A stretch of DNA of 64,000 nucleotides from Arthrobacter sp. StoSoilB19 (GTDB lineage Bacteria > Actinomycetota > Actinomycetes > Actinomycetales > Micrococcaceae), in contig NZ_AP024650.1 in the NCBI RefSeq assembly GCF_019977275.1, positions 3,348,001 to 3,412,000 of the forward strand, read 5' to 3'. The notes beneath the pieces are model-generated. The model made no database searches. It was given only the letters and a program-made list of their open reading frames with translations, and had not been told where the DNA came from. The first letter of the stretch is position 1, and each line of letters begins with the position of its first letter. This document shows, in pieces, positions 25,376-33,085 of the stretch. The translations under genes and the position numbers were made by a program.

Positions 25376-28207
25376 CTATCGCGTGACCTCTTCCAGCAGT
25401 TCCAGCACGTGCCGGTAGTCCTGGCCCGTGGCGCGGGTCATGCCCAGCTCGCAGGTGCGATTGCACGAGGCGTGCGCCGTCGCGTCCAGTTGCTCCACTT
25501 CCAAAGCCTGCTTCCGGGTGGCGGATGCCGTGAGCTCGGGGTGGAGCATTCCGCGGTCCCCCGCGAAGGCGCAGCAGCCCCAGTTCACAGGCACATCCAC
25601 CTTCTCCGCCACGGCCTGGGCCACCGATTCCAAGGCACCGTTGATCCCCATCCGTGAGGAAGAGCAGGTAGGGTGCAAGGCCAGGGACTCGAGCTTTGCG
25701 TGCTCCGGCAGCCTGGGCAGGATGCGCTCGGCGACGAAGTCCACGGCATCCACGATCCGCAACGGCCGCTGACCTACCAGCGGGTCGTCGGCTTCCACCA
25801 CCTGCCGGAGGCCCTCGGTGCAGGACGACGCATCACAAATGATGGCCAGCTCGCCGTCCCGGGTTGCCTCCCGCAGCGCTGCCAGGGTCTTCTCCTTCAT
25901 GGTCGCCTGGCCGGCCCCCATTCCCTTCGAAGACCACGGCGTCCCGCAGCAGAGGGAATCGATGCCCTCCGGGACCAGCAGCGTGATCCCGGCCCGTTCA
26001 CACAGCTGCTCCAGGCTGTACTGGACGCCCCGTCCGCCAGCGGGACCATCGGGTTGGGAACCCGCACCGGCCGGCCCGAACATCGTCCCCACGCAGGCGG
26101 GGAAGTAGACGGCGTCCGGTGCCCGGTCCGGCGTCGGGCGCTTGCGTGCGGAACCGCCGCCGGGCAGTTCGGGCGAGTACAGGGGCACCGTGTCCGTGCC
26201 CAGCACCGCACGCGCCGCCTTGTTGGGCGCCACGACGGCCGGGGCCGGCAGCCTGTCCACCACGGTCAGGGCCAGCGAAGCCCCGCGCGTGATCCCGCCC
26301 CAGTGCTTGGCCGCAGCGTTCCAGGCCGCGTTGGCCACCGGACCGGCGTCCTCGCGGCGCAACCGCTTGACCAGCAAGCCGGTGTTGATGTCCACGGGGC
26401 AGGCCGTCTGGCACATGCCGTCCACGGCGCAGGTCTGCACGGACTCGTAGTCGTAGTCCCGCTCCAGCTCTTTAACCAACGCCGTGTCGCCGGCGAGCCG
26501 TGCGGCCTCGATGGCGCGCAGGGTGACGATGCGCTGGCGGGGCGTCAGGGTCAGGTCCTTGCTGGGGCACACCGGCTCGCAGTACCCGCAGGAGACGCAG
26601 CGATCCACTTCCTCAGCCACCGGCGGCGCCGTCTTGATGTGCCGCAGATGCGCCTTGGGATCATCGTCCATGAGCACGCCGGGATTGAGCATGCCGGCGG
26701 GATCGAACAGCTCCTTGATCCGGCGCATTACGCCGTACAGCTCGTCCCCGTACTGCCGCCGCACATACGGTGCCATCACCCGGCCGGTGCCGTGCTCCGC
26801 CTTGAGCGAGCCGCCCTCCCCCAGGACCAGGTCCACCATGTCCTCGGTGAACGCGCTGTACCTGTCCAGCTCCTCCGCCGTGGCGAAGCCGTCCGTAAGC
26901 ATGAAGTGGACGTTGCCGTCCTTCGCATGCCCAAAGATCACACTGTTTTCGTACCGGTACTTGTCGAACAGCCTTATCAATTCACGGCACGTGCGGCCCA
27001 GGACCGGGACCGGCACCACAATATCCTCCAGCAGTGCCGTGGTCCCCTGCGGCCGGGCACCCGCCACGGAGGCGTACAGGCCCTTGCGCAGGTGCCACAG
27101 CTGGGCGCGGGCGGACGCATCAGCAGTGAACTGCGCCGGGGCCGCCAGCTTGAGGCCGGCGAGGGCGCGTTCGCCCACCTCACGCAGGGCCGCAACCTGA
27201 TCCGGCTGCCCGGCGGAGTATTCCACCAGCAGCGCCGCGTGTTCGCGCACCGCAAGGTCGCGTACGACGGCGGGAGTTCCCTTCAGCGCCTGGCCCACCT
27301 TGAGCGAGAGCGCGTCCAGGAGTTCCACCGTGGCGGCGCCGGTGTCCACCAGCGCCGGCAAAGCGGCGTTGGCGGCCTGCAGGTCCGGGAAGACAAGCAA
27401 GCCGGTTGCGGAGTGCGAAAGCCGCGGGATGGTCCGGAACACCGCCTCTGCCACGAAGCCCAGGGTGCCTTCGCTGCCGACGATCAGGTGCGCCAGCATG
27501 TCCACCGGGCGCGTGTAGTCCAGCAGGGAGTTCAGGCCGTAGCCCATGGTGTTCTTCATGCTGAACTGCTGCCTGATGCGGTTCACGGAATCGCTGTTCC
27601 CCCGCACCCTTGCCGCGAGCTGCACCAGGCCGTCATACAGTTCCGGTTCCAGCGTCCGCAGCCGGGTGTCCGCGTCCATTGCCCCGGTGTCAATTACCGT
27701 CCCGGACGGCAGCACCACGGTGAGCGACTCCAGCGTGCGGTACGCATTGTCCACCGTTCCGCAGTTCATGCCCGAGGAGTTGTTCGCCACCACGCCGCCG
27801 ATCGTGCACGCGGCCTCGCTGGCCGGGTCCGGCCCGAACTTGCGCCCGTAGGGCGCCAGCCGCGCATTCAGGGCCCGCACCGTGACTCCCGGCTGCACGC
27901 GGACCCGCGCACCGCCGTCGAGCACTTCAACATCCCGGAAGTTGCGGCGCACGTCCACCAGCACGCCGTCCGTGACGGCCTGTCCGCTGAGGCTGGTGCC
28001 GCCGGAGCGAAGGGTGAGCGGAACGCCCTGCGCCGCGCTGGCCCGGAGCAGCGCGCCCACCTCCGCGGCGTCCTTGGCCACGGCCACCGCCTGGGGGATG
28101 AGCAGGAAGTGCGAGGCGTCATGGGCGTTGGCGTGCAGGTCGATGGCACGGGTCTTCACCTGTGCAGGATCGGCCACGGCCTGCCGGAAAAATTCGAGAT
28201 TCTGCAT
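25376..28207 (-). CDS. FAD-linked oxidase/Fe-S fusion, D-lactate or glycolate dehydrogenase type
   Basis: A 943-aa GlcD-GlpC-type fusion that oxidises a 2-hydroxy acid, most likely D-lactate, and passes electrons to the respiratory chain. The N-terminal FAD-binding part has PLTLRSGGTSLSGQAV and GGVVANNSSGMNCGT. The FAD-oxidase C domain follows with HAKDGNVHF and KAEHGTGRVMAPYVRRQYG. Two 4Fe-4S motifs (CVSCGYCEPVCPS and CAVDGMCQTACPVD) and a CCG-type C-terminal region (SLCCGTPWSSKGM, NWGCCAFAGDRGM) come next. ATG 28207 overlaps the permease stop by one base. The longer frame upstream lies inside lctP. Context with a lactate permease and GntR regulator supports D-lactate use. Confidence 0.88.
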   Translation of the reverse strand: MQNLEFFRQAVADPAQVKTRAIDLHANAHDASHFLLIPQAVAVAKDAAEVGALLRASAAQGVPLTLRSGGTSLSGQAVTDGVLVDVRRNFRDVEVLDGGARVRVQPGVTVRALNARLAPYGRKFGPDPASEAACTIGGVVANNSSGMNCGTVDNAYRTLESLTVVLPSGTVIDTGAMDADTRLRTLEPELYDGLVQLAARVRGNSDSVNRIRQQFSMKNTMGYGLNSLLDYTRPVDMLAHLIVGSEGTLGFVAEAVFRTIPRLSHSATGLLVFPDLQAANAALPALVDTGAATVELLDALSLKVGQALKGTPAVVRDLAVREHAALLVEYSAGQPDQVAALREVGERALAGLKLAAPAQFTADASARAQLWHLRKGLYASVAGARPQGTTALLEDIVVPVPVLGRTCRELIRLFDKYRYENSVIFGHAKDGNVHFMLTDGFATAEELDRYSAFTEDMVDLVLGEGGSLKAEHGTGRVMAPYVRRQYGDELYGVMRRIKELFDPAGMLNPGVLMDDDPKAHLRHIKTAPPVAEEVDRCVSCGYCEPVCPSKDLTLTPRQRIVTLRAIEAARLAGDTALVKELERDYDYESVQTCAVDGMCQTACPVDINTGLLVKRLRREDAGPVANAAWNAAAKHWGGITRGASLALTVVDRLPAPAVVAPNKAARAVLGTDTVPLYSPELPGGGSARKRPTPDRAPDAVYFPACVGTMFGPAGAGSQPDGPAGGRGVQYSLEQLCERAGITLLVPEGIDSLCCGTPWSSKGMGAGQATMKEKTLAALREATRDGELAIICDASSCTEGLRQVVEADDPLVGQRPLRIVDAVDFVAERILPRLPEHAKLESLALHPTCSSSRMGINGALESVAQAVAEKVDVPVNWGCCAFAGDRGMLHPELTASATRKQALEVEQLDATAHASCNRTCELGMTRATGQDYRHVLELLEEVTR

Positions 28208-29925
28208 CAGGGAACCATCCAGCCGAGTAGGGGGGTGGACTGCAGGAAGATCAGTACCGTGATGAGGGCCAGCAGGCCCAGGCTCCAGCCGATCAGCTTG
28301 CGGAACAGGGTTCCCTCTGCGCCTTCCAGCCCCACCGCGGCGGCGGCGACGGCCAGGTTCTGCAGGGAGAGCATCTTGCCCATGACGCCGGCCGAGGAGT
28401 TGGCGGCGGCCATCAGTACCGGGGAGAGTCCGGTCTGCCCGGCGGCGGTGGCCTGCATCTGGCCAAAGAGGGAGTTGGATGATGTGTCCGAGCCGGTGAG
28501 GGCCACGCCGATCCAGCCGATCAGCGGCGAAAGGAGGGCGAAGAAGCCGCCGGCCGAGGCAAGGGCGAATCCCAGCGTGGTGGTCTGTCCGGACAGGTTC
28601 ATGACGAAAGACAGGGCCAGGACGGTGGTGACCGTGACGATGGTCCAGCGCAACTGCTTCAGGGTTTCCCAATAGACGCGCAGGCTTTTGCCAACCGGGA
28701 TTTTGTACAGCGCCATGGTGAGCAGGCCGGAGAGCAACAACAGCGTCCCGGTGGATTTGAGGTGGTCCAGCTTGAACTTGGTGGCCGCTACCGCTTTGCC
28801 CTCCGAGTCCTCAATGTGCAGGCCGGGCCAGGCGAACGTCACGGTGCCCACCTGCCCCAGCCAGGTTTTGATGAACGGGATCTGGGCGATGGAAAACACG
28901 GCGATGATGATCAGGTAGGGCGCGACGGCGAGCCACACCTCACGGGGCGCCGGGCGGGAATTGTCCGTGGGGACTCCGGAACGGTCCGGAACGCTCCCCT
29001 GCCGGGCACCCGCCGTCGTGCTTACCTGCGTGCCGTTGCCGACCGCACTCTTTCGACCGGCCATGGCTGGAATTGACACATCCTGTACCGACCCTTCCAC
29101 GCGCACCGACTCTTTCGGCTGCCAGGCCTTCAGCATCAGCAGGACCGCCGCCACCGTGACCACCGCGGCCACCACGTCGGTCAGTTCCACGGCGAGGAAG
29201 TTGGAAGTGATGAACTGCGCGGCGGCGAACGCGGCGCCGGCCACCAGTGCAACGGGCCAGGTCTGCTTGAGGCCGCGCCTGCCGTCCACGATGAAGACCA
29301 GGAGCAGCGGCACGATGAGGGCGATGAAGGGGGTTTGGCGGCCGGCCATCGAAGAGAGGTCGTGCAGCGACAGGCCGGTGACGCCGTTCAGGGCGATGAT
29401 GGGCGCGGCCATGGCGCCAAAGGCTACCGGGGCGGTGTTGGCCAACAGCGAGACGACGGCGGACTTGAGCGGTTTCATGCCGGCGGCCATCAGCATGGCT
29501 GCGGAGATCGCGACGGGCGCGCCGAAGCCTGCGAGTGATTCGAGGAGCGCACCGAAGCAGAACGCAATCAGGATCGAGAGGATCCGCAGGTCGTTGGAGA
29601 TGGAGCGGATAGTCCGGCCCAGGGCGTCGAACCAGTGCGTGGCCACGGTGAGCTTGTAGATCCAGAGCGCATTGACGAGGATCCACAGGATGGGAAACAG
29701 CCCGTAGAAGATGCCCGCGGCGGTGGCGCTGAGGGCCTGGTCCAGGGGCATCTGCCAGCCTGCGACGGCCAGGACGAAGGACAGGACCAGGCTGGCGATG
29801 GCAGCTTTGGCGGCCTTGACCCGGAAGACGCCCAGCAGGACGAACAGCAGGACCAGGGGAAGGGCCGCGCACAGGGCGGAAAGCAGGAGGGACCCGGCGA
29901 TGGGGTCAAGGATCTGCTGAAACAT
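28207..29925 (-). CDS. lctP: L-lactate/glycolate permease (LctP family), copy 1
   Basis: A 572-aa permease with about 13 spans. Family signatures are FGALLESLAGFGAPVAIS and GVALTGSDTSSNSLFG, and the C-terminal QNLAVAAAAVGLEGAEGTLF. Between residues about 285 and 335 is a variable cytoplasmic loop (KESVRVEGSVQ...). ATG 29925 has GGAG five bases upstream and aligns with the start of the second copy at 34831; a longer frame adds 15 residues. It is operonic with the FAD/Fe-S oxidase and divergent from a GntR regulator. Much of the transmembrane core is almost identical at DNA level to the paralogue at 33086-34831. Confidence 0.9.
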   Translation of the reverse strand: MFQQILDPIAGSLLLSALCAALPLVLLFVLLGVFRVKAAKAAIASLVLSFVLAVAGWQMPLDQALSATAAGIFYGLFPILWILVNALWIYKLTVATHWFDALGRTIRSISNDLRILSILIAFCFGALLESLAGFGAPVAISAAMLMAAGMKPLKSAVVSLLANTAPVAFGAMAAPIIALNGVTGLSLHDLSSMAGRQTPFIALIVPLLLVFIVDGRRGLKQTWPVALVAGAAFAAAQFITSNFLAVELTDVVAAVVTVAAVLLMLKAWQPKESVRVEGSVQDVSIPAMAGRKSAVGNGTQVSTTAGARQGSVPDRSGVPTDNSRPAPREVWLAVAPYLIIIAVFSIAQIPFIKTWLGQVGTVTFAWPGLHIEDSEGKAVAATKFKLDHLKSTGTLLLLSGLLTMALYKIPVGKSLRVYWETLKQLRWTIVTVTTVLALSFVMNLSGQTTTLGFALASAGGFFALLSPLIGWIGVALTGSDTSSNSLFGQMQATAAGQTGLSPVLMAAANSSAGVMGKMLSLQNLAVAAAAVGLEGAEGTLFRKLIGWSLGLLALITVLIFLQSTPLLGWMVP

Positions 29926-29973
29926 TGGACTCCAGATGGTGAGCGGCGCCACATCGGCGTGACGACTCATCGA

Positions 29974-30025
29974 TTGTCTAACAAGTACACATGTCCGTCA
30001 AGAGCGATGAATACTTGTCTGGCAA
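29974..30025. promoter_or_regulatory. Candidate GntR operators between lctP-1 and its divergent regulator
   Basis: Two copies of TTGTCTnnCAA (TTGTCTAACAA at 29974-29984 and TTGTCTGGCAA at 30015-30025) lie in the 156-bp divergent gap. Spacing is 41 bp, close to four helical turns. The position fits autoregulation and control of lctP-1 by the adjacent GntR protein. No second source of evidence. Confidence 0.5.
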
Positions 30026-30081
30026 AATGGGATGGAGACGCCCCTTGTTTGCTCGAAACTTGTTTGTTGGAACGGAGATCT

Positions 30082-30774
30082 GTGGCCGGCCGTATTGCAG
30101 CTGTCTCGATTGTGGAAGCGGTGGCTTCGGACCTGCGGCTCCGCATTTTCTCCGGTGAGCTACCCTCCGCCCACGCGCTGACGGAGACGGACGTGGCTAC
30201 GTCCTACGACGTCGCTCGCCCCACCGCGAAGGCAGCCATCGAGAAGCTGGTGGCCGAGGGCCTGCTGGTTCGCGGCACGCACAAGACCGCCCGGGTGGCG
30301 GACCTGGGACCGGAATCGGTGCGCGACATCTACCTGGCCCGGGCGTACCTGGAGAGCGAAGTGCTTCGCCGGCTCGCCGCCGCACGCACAGTGCCCGCCG
30401 GGGCGGTACAGGCCAACCGGGATATCGCTGCGCTGGCCACCGGAGCGCCGCTGGACGTGGTGGAACCGGACATGCGGTTCCACACCAGCCTGATCGACGC
30501 CGTGGGGAACGAGCGGATCAGCAGGATGTACTCGTCCCTCGTGGCCGAAGTACGCCTGTGCATGTCCCGGGTACAGTCGCTGCACCTCCTGGACACCACT
30601 TTGATCCAGGCTGAACACGAAAAGCTCCTGAAGCTGATCGAGGCCGGACAAGGCGAAGAGGCCGCCCAGCTCCTGGACCAGCACCTGGGACGCGCGCGCG
30701 AGCGCCTGGTGGCCGCGATGGGCGGCGAGGCGGGCCCGGAAGCGGACCTGCCGTCCATGCCGGTGCGGCAGTAA
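30082..30774 (+). CDS. GntR-family transcriptional regulator (FCD type)
   Basis: A 230-aa FadR-subfamily regulator. The winged-helix N-terminus contains LRLRIFSGELPSAHALTETD and ATSYDVARPTAKAAIEKLVAEGLL, and the C-terminal FCD ligand domain has DIYLARAYLESEVLRRLA, the metal-binding His-containing helices MRFHTSLIDAVGNERI and QAEHEKLLKLIEAG. A GTG at 30082 with CGGAG seven bases upstream is chosen; the frame reaches back through the divergent lctP gene otherwise. It is divergent from the lctP-1/oxidase operon and is its probable regulator, with a 2-hydroxy acid such as lactate as likely effector. It ends one base before the convergent GntR gene. Confidence 0.88.
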   Translation: MAGRIAAVSIVEAVASDLRLRIFSGELPSAHALTETDVATSYDVARPTAKAAIEKLVAEGLLVRGTHKTARVADLGPESVRDIYLARAYLESEVLRRLAAARTVPAGAVQANRDIAALATGAPLDVVEPDMRFHTSLIDAVGNERISRMYSSLVAEVRLCMSRVQSLHLLDTTLIQAEHEKLLKLIEAGQGEEAAQLLDQHLGRARERLVAAMGGEAGPEADLPSMPVRQ

Positions 30775-30775
30775 C

Positions 30776-31501
30776 TCAGCGCAACCTGTCAGCTGTCTGT
30801 TCGTACAGCCATGCGATATGGCTCCGCAGCAGCTCCGCGGCGCGCTCGGCGTCCTTTGCCTCCACAGCATCGAAGATCCCGTGGTGGTGGGCCCTCAGCT
30901 GCTCCAGCACCGTGGGCCACTGCCCAAGGGCATCCAGGGCGTCCTTGAGGTAGCCCCGGATTGAGCCGCTGAGCGACTCCATGATCGTTTCGATAACCGT
31001 GTTACCGCCCATGGCACTGAGGGCCAGGTGGAACTCCGCGTCGAGGGCGTGGAATGTTTCCGGATCGATGTCCGGGGCATCCATGGCCTCGAGCAGTTCC
31101 CTGGCCCGCTGGATCCCGGCCGGGTCGTCGTGCAGGGCCGCCGTCCTGGCTGCCCAGGTTTCCAGAAGAATCCGGGCTTCGACGATCTCCGCAACCGGAA
31201 GACGGCTGCTGGCAATGTGCAGGCGTAGGGTGGCGGACAAGCCGGCTGACGGCTCGGAAACGATGACCGAGCCAGACTTGGGGCCGGACCTGTTGGAACT
31301 TCGAAGGACCCCCATGGCGTCCAGCAGGCGCATGGCTTCGCGCACTGAAGCGCGCGAAATGCCGTAGGTTTCCGCCAGTATCCGTTCACCTGGCAGCTGA
31401 TCCCCGATTTTGAACCGGCCTGAGCGCAGCCCCGCCTCAATATCCTCTACCAGGACGTCGTACGTCCGCCTGGATCCCGGTGCCACCGAAGGTTTGGTCA
31501 T
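30776..31501 (-). CDS. GntR-family regulator of the FadR/LldR type
   Basis: A 241-aa regulator. The DNA-binding part has LRSGRFKIGDQLPGERILAE and YGISRASVREAMRLLDAMGV. The FCD domain includes IVEARILLETWAARTAA and the metal-binding helices FHALDAEFHLALSAMGGN and RAHHHGIFDAVEAKD. It is third in the minus-strand unit lctP-2, FAD-oxidase, gntR. TGGTCTGACC repeats upstream of lctP-2 resemble LldR-type operators and are its likely targets. ATG 31501 (AGGATGGA upstream) is preferred to an ATG seven codons earlier. The ligand is probably lactate or glycolate. Confidence 0.88.
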   Translation of the reverse strand: MTKPSVAPGSRRTYDVLVEDIEAGLRSGRFKIGDQLPGERILAETYGISRASVREAMRLLDAMGVLRSSNRSGPKSGSVIVSEPSAGLSATLRLHIASSRLPVAEIVEARILLETWAARTAALHDDPAGIQRARELLEAMDAPDIDPETFHALDAEFHLALSAMGGNTVIETIMESLSGSIRGYLKDALDALGQWPTVLEQLRAHHHGIFDAVEAKDAERAAELLRSHIAWLYEQTADRLR

Positions 31502-31537
31502 GGATCCATCCTGCCCTAACAACCAGCACCTGCGTCC

Positions 31538-31575
31538 TGTCCTGCTGCGCCACGGAGAACCGGCGCAGCAGGACA
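31538..31575 (-). terminator. Hairpin after the FAD-oxidase gene
   Basis: A perfect 14-bp stem (31538-31551 with 31562-31575; arm TGTCCTGCTGCGCC) with a 10-base loop lies 38 bases beyond the FAD-oxidase stop on the minus strand and upstream of gntR. It has no T-run, so it may be a weak terminator or a processing hairpin separating the regulator from the metabolic genes. Confidence 0.6.
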
Positions 31576-31612
31576 GAAGCGGATCAAGGAACCATGGGAC
31601 GGGTTGTCCGGC

Positions 31613-32983
31613 TCAGATTGCCTTGCCGGGATTGAGGATTCCCTGGGGGTCGAAGACATTGCGGATGGCGCGCTGGAGTTCCAGCGAGGTGCTGCCGAGC
31701 TCGTCCTCGAGCCAATCGCGCTTGAGCAGGCCGACGCCGTGTTCCCCGGTCAGCGTGCCGCCCAGGCGCTGTGCCAGGTAGAACATGTCGCCAAGGGCCT
31801 TTTTGGCCGGTCCTTCCGTGATGGATTGGTCGGGGTTGACGACGATCATCGGGTGCAGGTTGCCGTCCGCTGCGTGGGCCACATTGAAGATCCGGACCCC
31901 CGTCTTCCGGGAGATGTCCTCCAGCCCCGCAAAGACATCTGCCAGCCGGTTCCGCGGCACGCCGATGTCGCAAATGGACACGCGGCCCAACGTCTCAAGC
32001 GAGGGAATCGCTTCCCGCCGGGTGGCCACGAGCGCATCCGCTGCCGACGTGTCCACTGCCTTCTCGACGTGACTGGCGAAGGGTTCAATGGCTTTGAGGA
32101 GGACGTCCTGCTCTAGGAACGCGCCGTACCCGTCAGTCTGCGCCAGCAGGAAGGCGCCGCCCTTGGACCGGTGGTTGGTGCCATGCACGGTATCGACGGC
32201 TTCCAGCGTGGGGCCGTCCATGAGTTCCAGCACCGAGGGCTGCAGCCGGGCGGCGATGATGGCGGATGCTGCCAGCGCGGCGGCGTCCACGTCCGGGAAA
32301 TAGGCGGCGACGGTGGCGGTCTGGATGGGTTTGGGCCGCAGACGGAGCGTAGCTTCGACCACCACGCCCAGCGTTCCCTCGGAGCCGATCATCAGCGCGT
32401 TCAGGTCGTATCCCGTGACGCCCTTGATGGTGTTCCGCCCGGTCCGCAGCACCCGGCCGTCGGGCAGGACCACGCGGAGGGCGAGCACGGATTCCCGTGT
32501 AACCCCATATTTTGCGCACCACATTCCGCCGGCATTGGTGGCAATGTTGCCGCCGATGGAGCAGATTGCCGTGCTGGCCGGGTCCGGCGCATAAAAGAGT
32601 CCATGCTCCCCCGCGGCCGCATTCACCTCCGCGTTGAGGACGCCGGGTTCAACCACGGCCAACTGCTCCACGGGATCGATGTGCAGGATCCGGTTCATCC
32701 GGGCCAGGTCAAGGACTACTTCCCCGGCCTGCGCGGAAGCTCCGGCGGCAAGGCCCGTTCCGGCTCCCCGGGGAACCACCGGGACATTGTGGGCCGCGGC
32801 AAGCTTCATGGTTGCCACAACTTCTTCGGCACTGGTGGCATAAACGACGCCGTCGGGCAGGCTCGGCGGAACGTAGCCGGAACGGTCCGTGCTTACCCTG
32901 ACCCGCTCATCCAGGTCTGTGGAGGTGTGAGCGCTTGCAGCCAAAAGCGCTGCTGATGCTGTGACAGCTGTAGTTGTACTCAT
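31613..32983 (-). CDS. FAD-linked oxidase, GlcD/D-lactate dehydrogenase type
   Basis: A 456-aa enzyme of the VAO family. The PP-loop is VPVVPRGAGTGLAAGASA, with CSIGGNIATNAGGMWCAKYG following. The C-terminal oxidase domain has the catalytic-region sequences NVAHAADGNLHPMIVVNP and GTLTGEHGVGLLKRDWL. It oxidises glycolate or D-lactate; unlike the enzyme at 25376 it has no Fe-S domain and must pass electrons to another acceptor. ATG 32983 is taken as start because AGAGG lies 11 bases upstream. It follows lctP-2 by 102 bp with a strong hairpin between. Downstream malate synthase on the other strand suggests a glycolate/glyoxylate role. Confidence 0.9.
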   Translation of the reverse strand: MSTTTAVTASAALLAASAHTSTDLDERVRVSTDRSGYVPPSLPDGVVYATSAEEVVATMKLAAAHNVPVVPRGAGTGLAAGASAQAGEVVLDLARMNRILHIDPVEQLAVVEPGVLNAEVNAAAGEHGLFYAPDPASTAICSIGGNIATNAGGMWCAKYGVTRESVLALRVVLPDGRVLRTGRNTIKGVTGYDLNALMIGSEGTLGVVVEATLRLRPKPIQTATVAAYFPDVDAAALAASAIIAARLQPSVLELMDGPTLEAVDTVHGTNHRSKGGAFLLAQTDGYGAFLEQDVLLKAIEPFASHVEKAVDTSAADALVATRREAIPSLETLGRVSICDIGVPRNRLADVFAGLEDISRKTGVRIFNVAHAADGNLHPMIVVNPDQSITEGPAKKALGDMFYLAQRLGGTLTGEHGVGLLKRDWLEDELGSTSLELQRAIRNVFDPQGILNPGKAI

Positions 32984-33028
32984 GGGAAGGAAACCTCTTT
33001 GTCTTCTAGGGTGGGTTCTTTGGGCACC

Positions 33029-33057
33029 CGGCCGGGCGGAACCGCTCCGCCCGGCCG
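33029..33057 (-). promoter_or_regulatory. Hairpin in the lctP-2/FAD-oxidase spacer
   Basis: A perfect 12-bp GC-rich stem, CGGCCGGGCGGA with TCCGCCCGGCCG, and 5-base loop. It begins 28 bases after the lctP-2 stop and lies 46 bases before the oxidase start. No T-run follows, so it may lower downstream expression or protect the lctP-2 message 3' end. Confidence 0.65.
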
Positions 33058-33085
33058 TATTCCCGGTGTGCAAGGGTGGCGCCGG

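Noticed and set aside
25673..28675. 1000-codon plus-strand open frame opposite the FAD/Fe-S oxidase
   Set aside because: It is a mirror frame of a high-GC gene. The product is His/Arg/Gly-rich without any known domain, while the minus strand encodes all expected FAD and Fe-S motifs.
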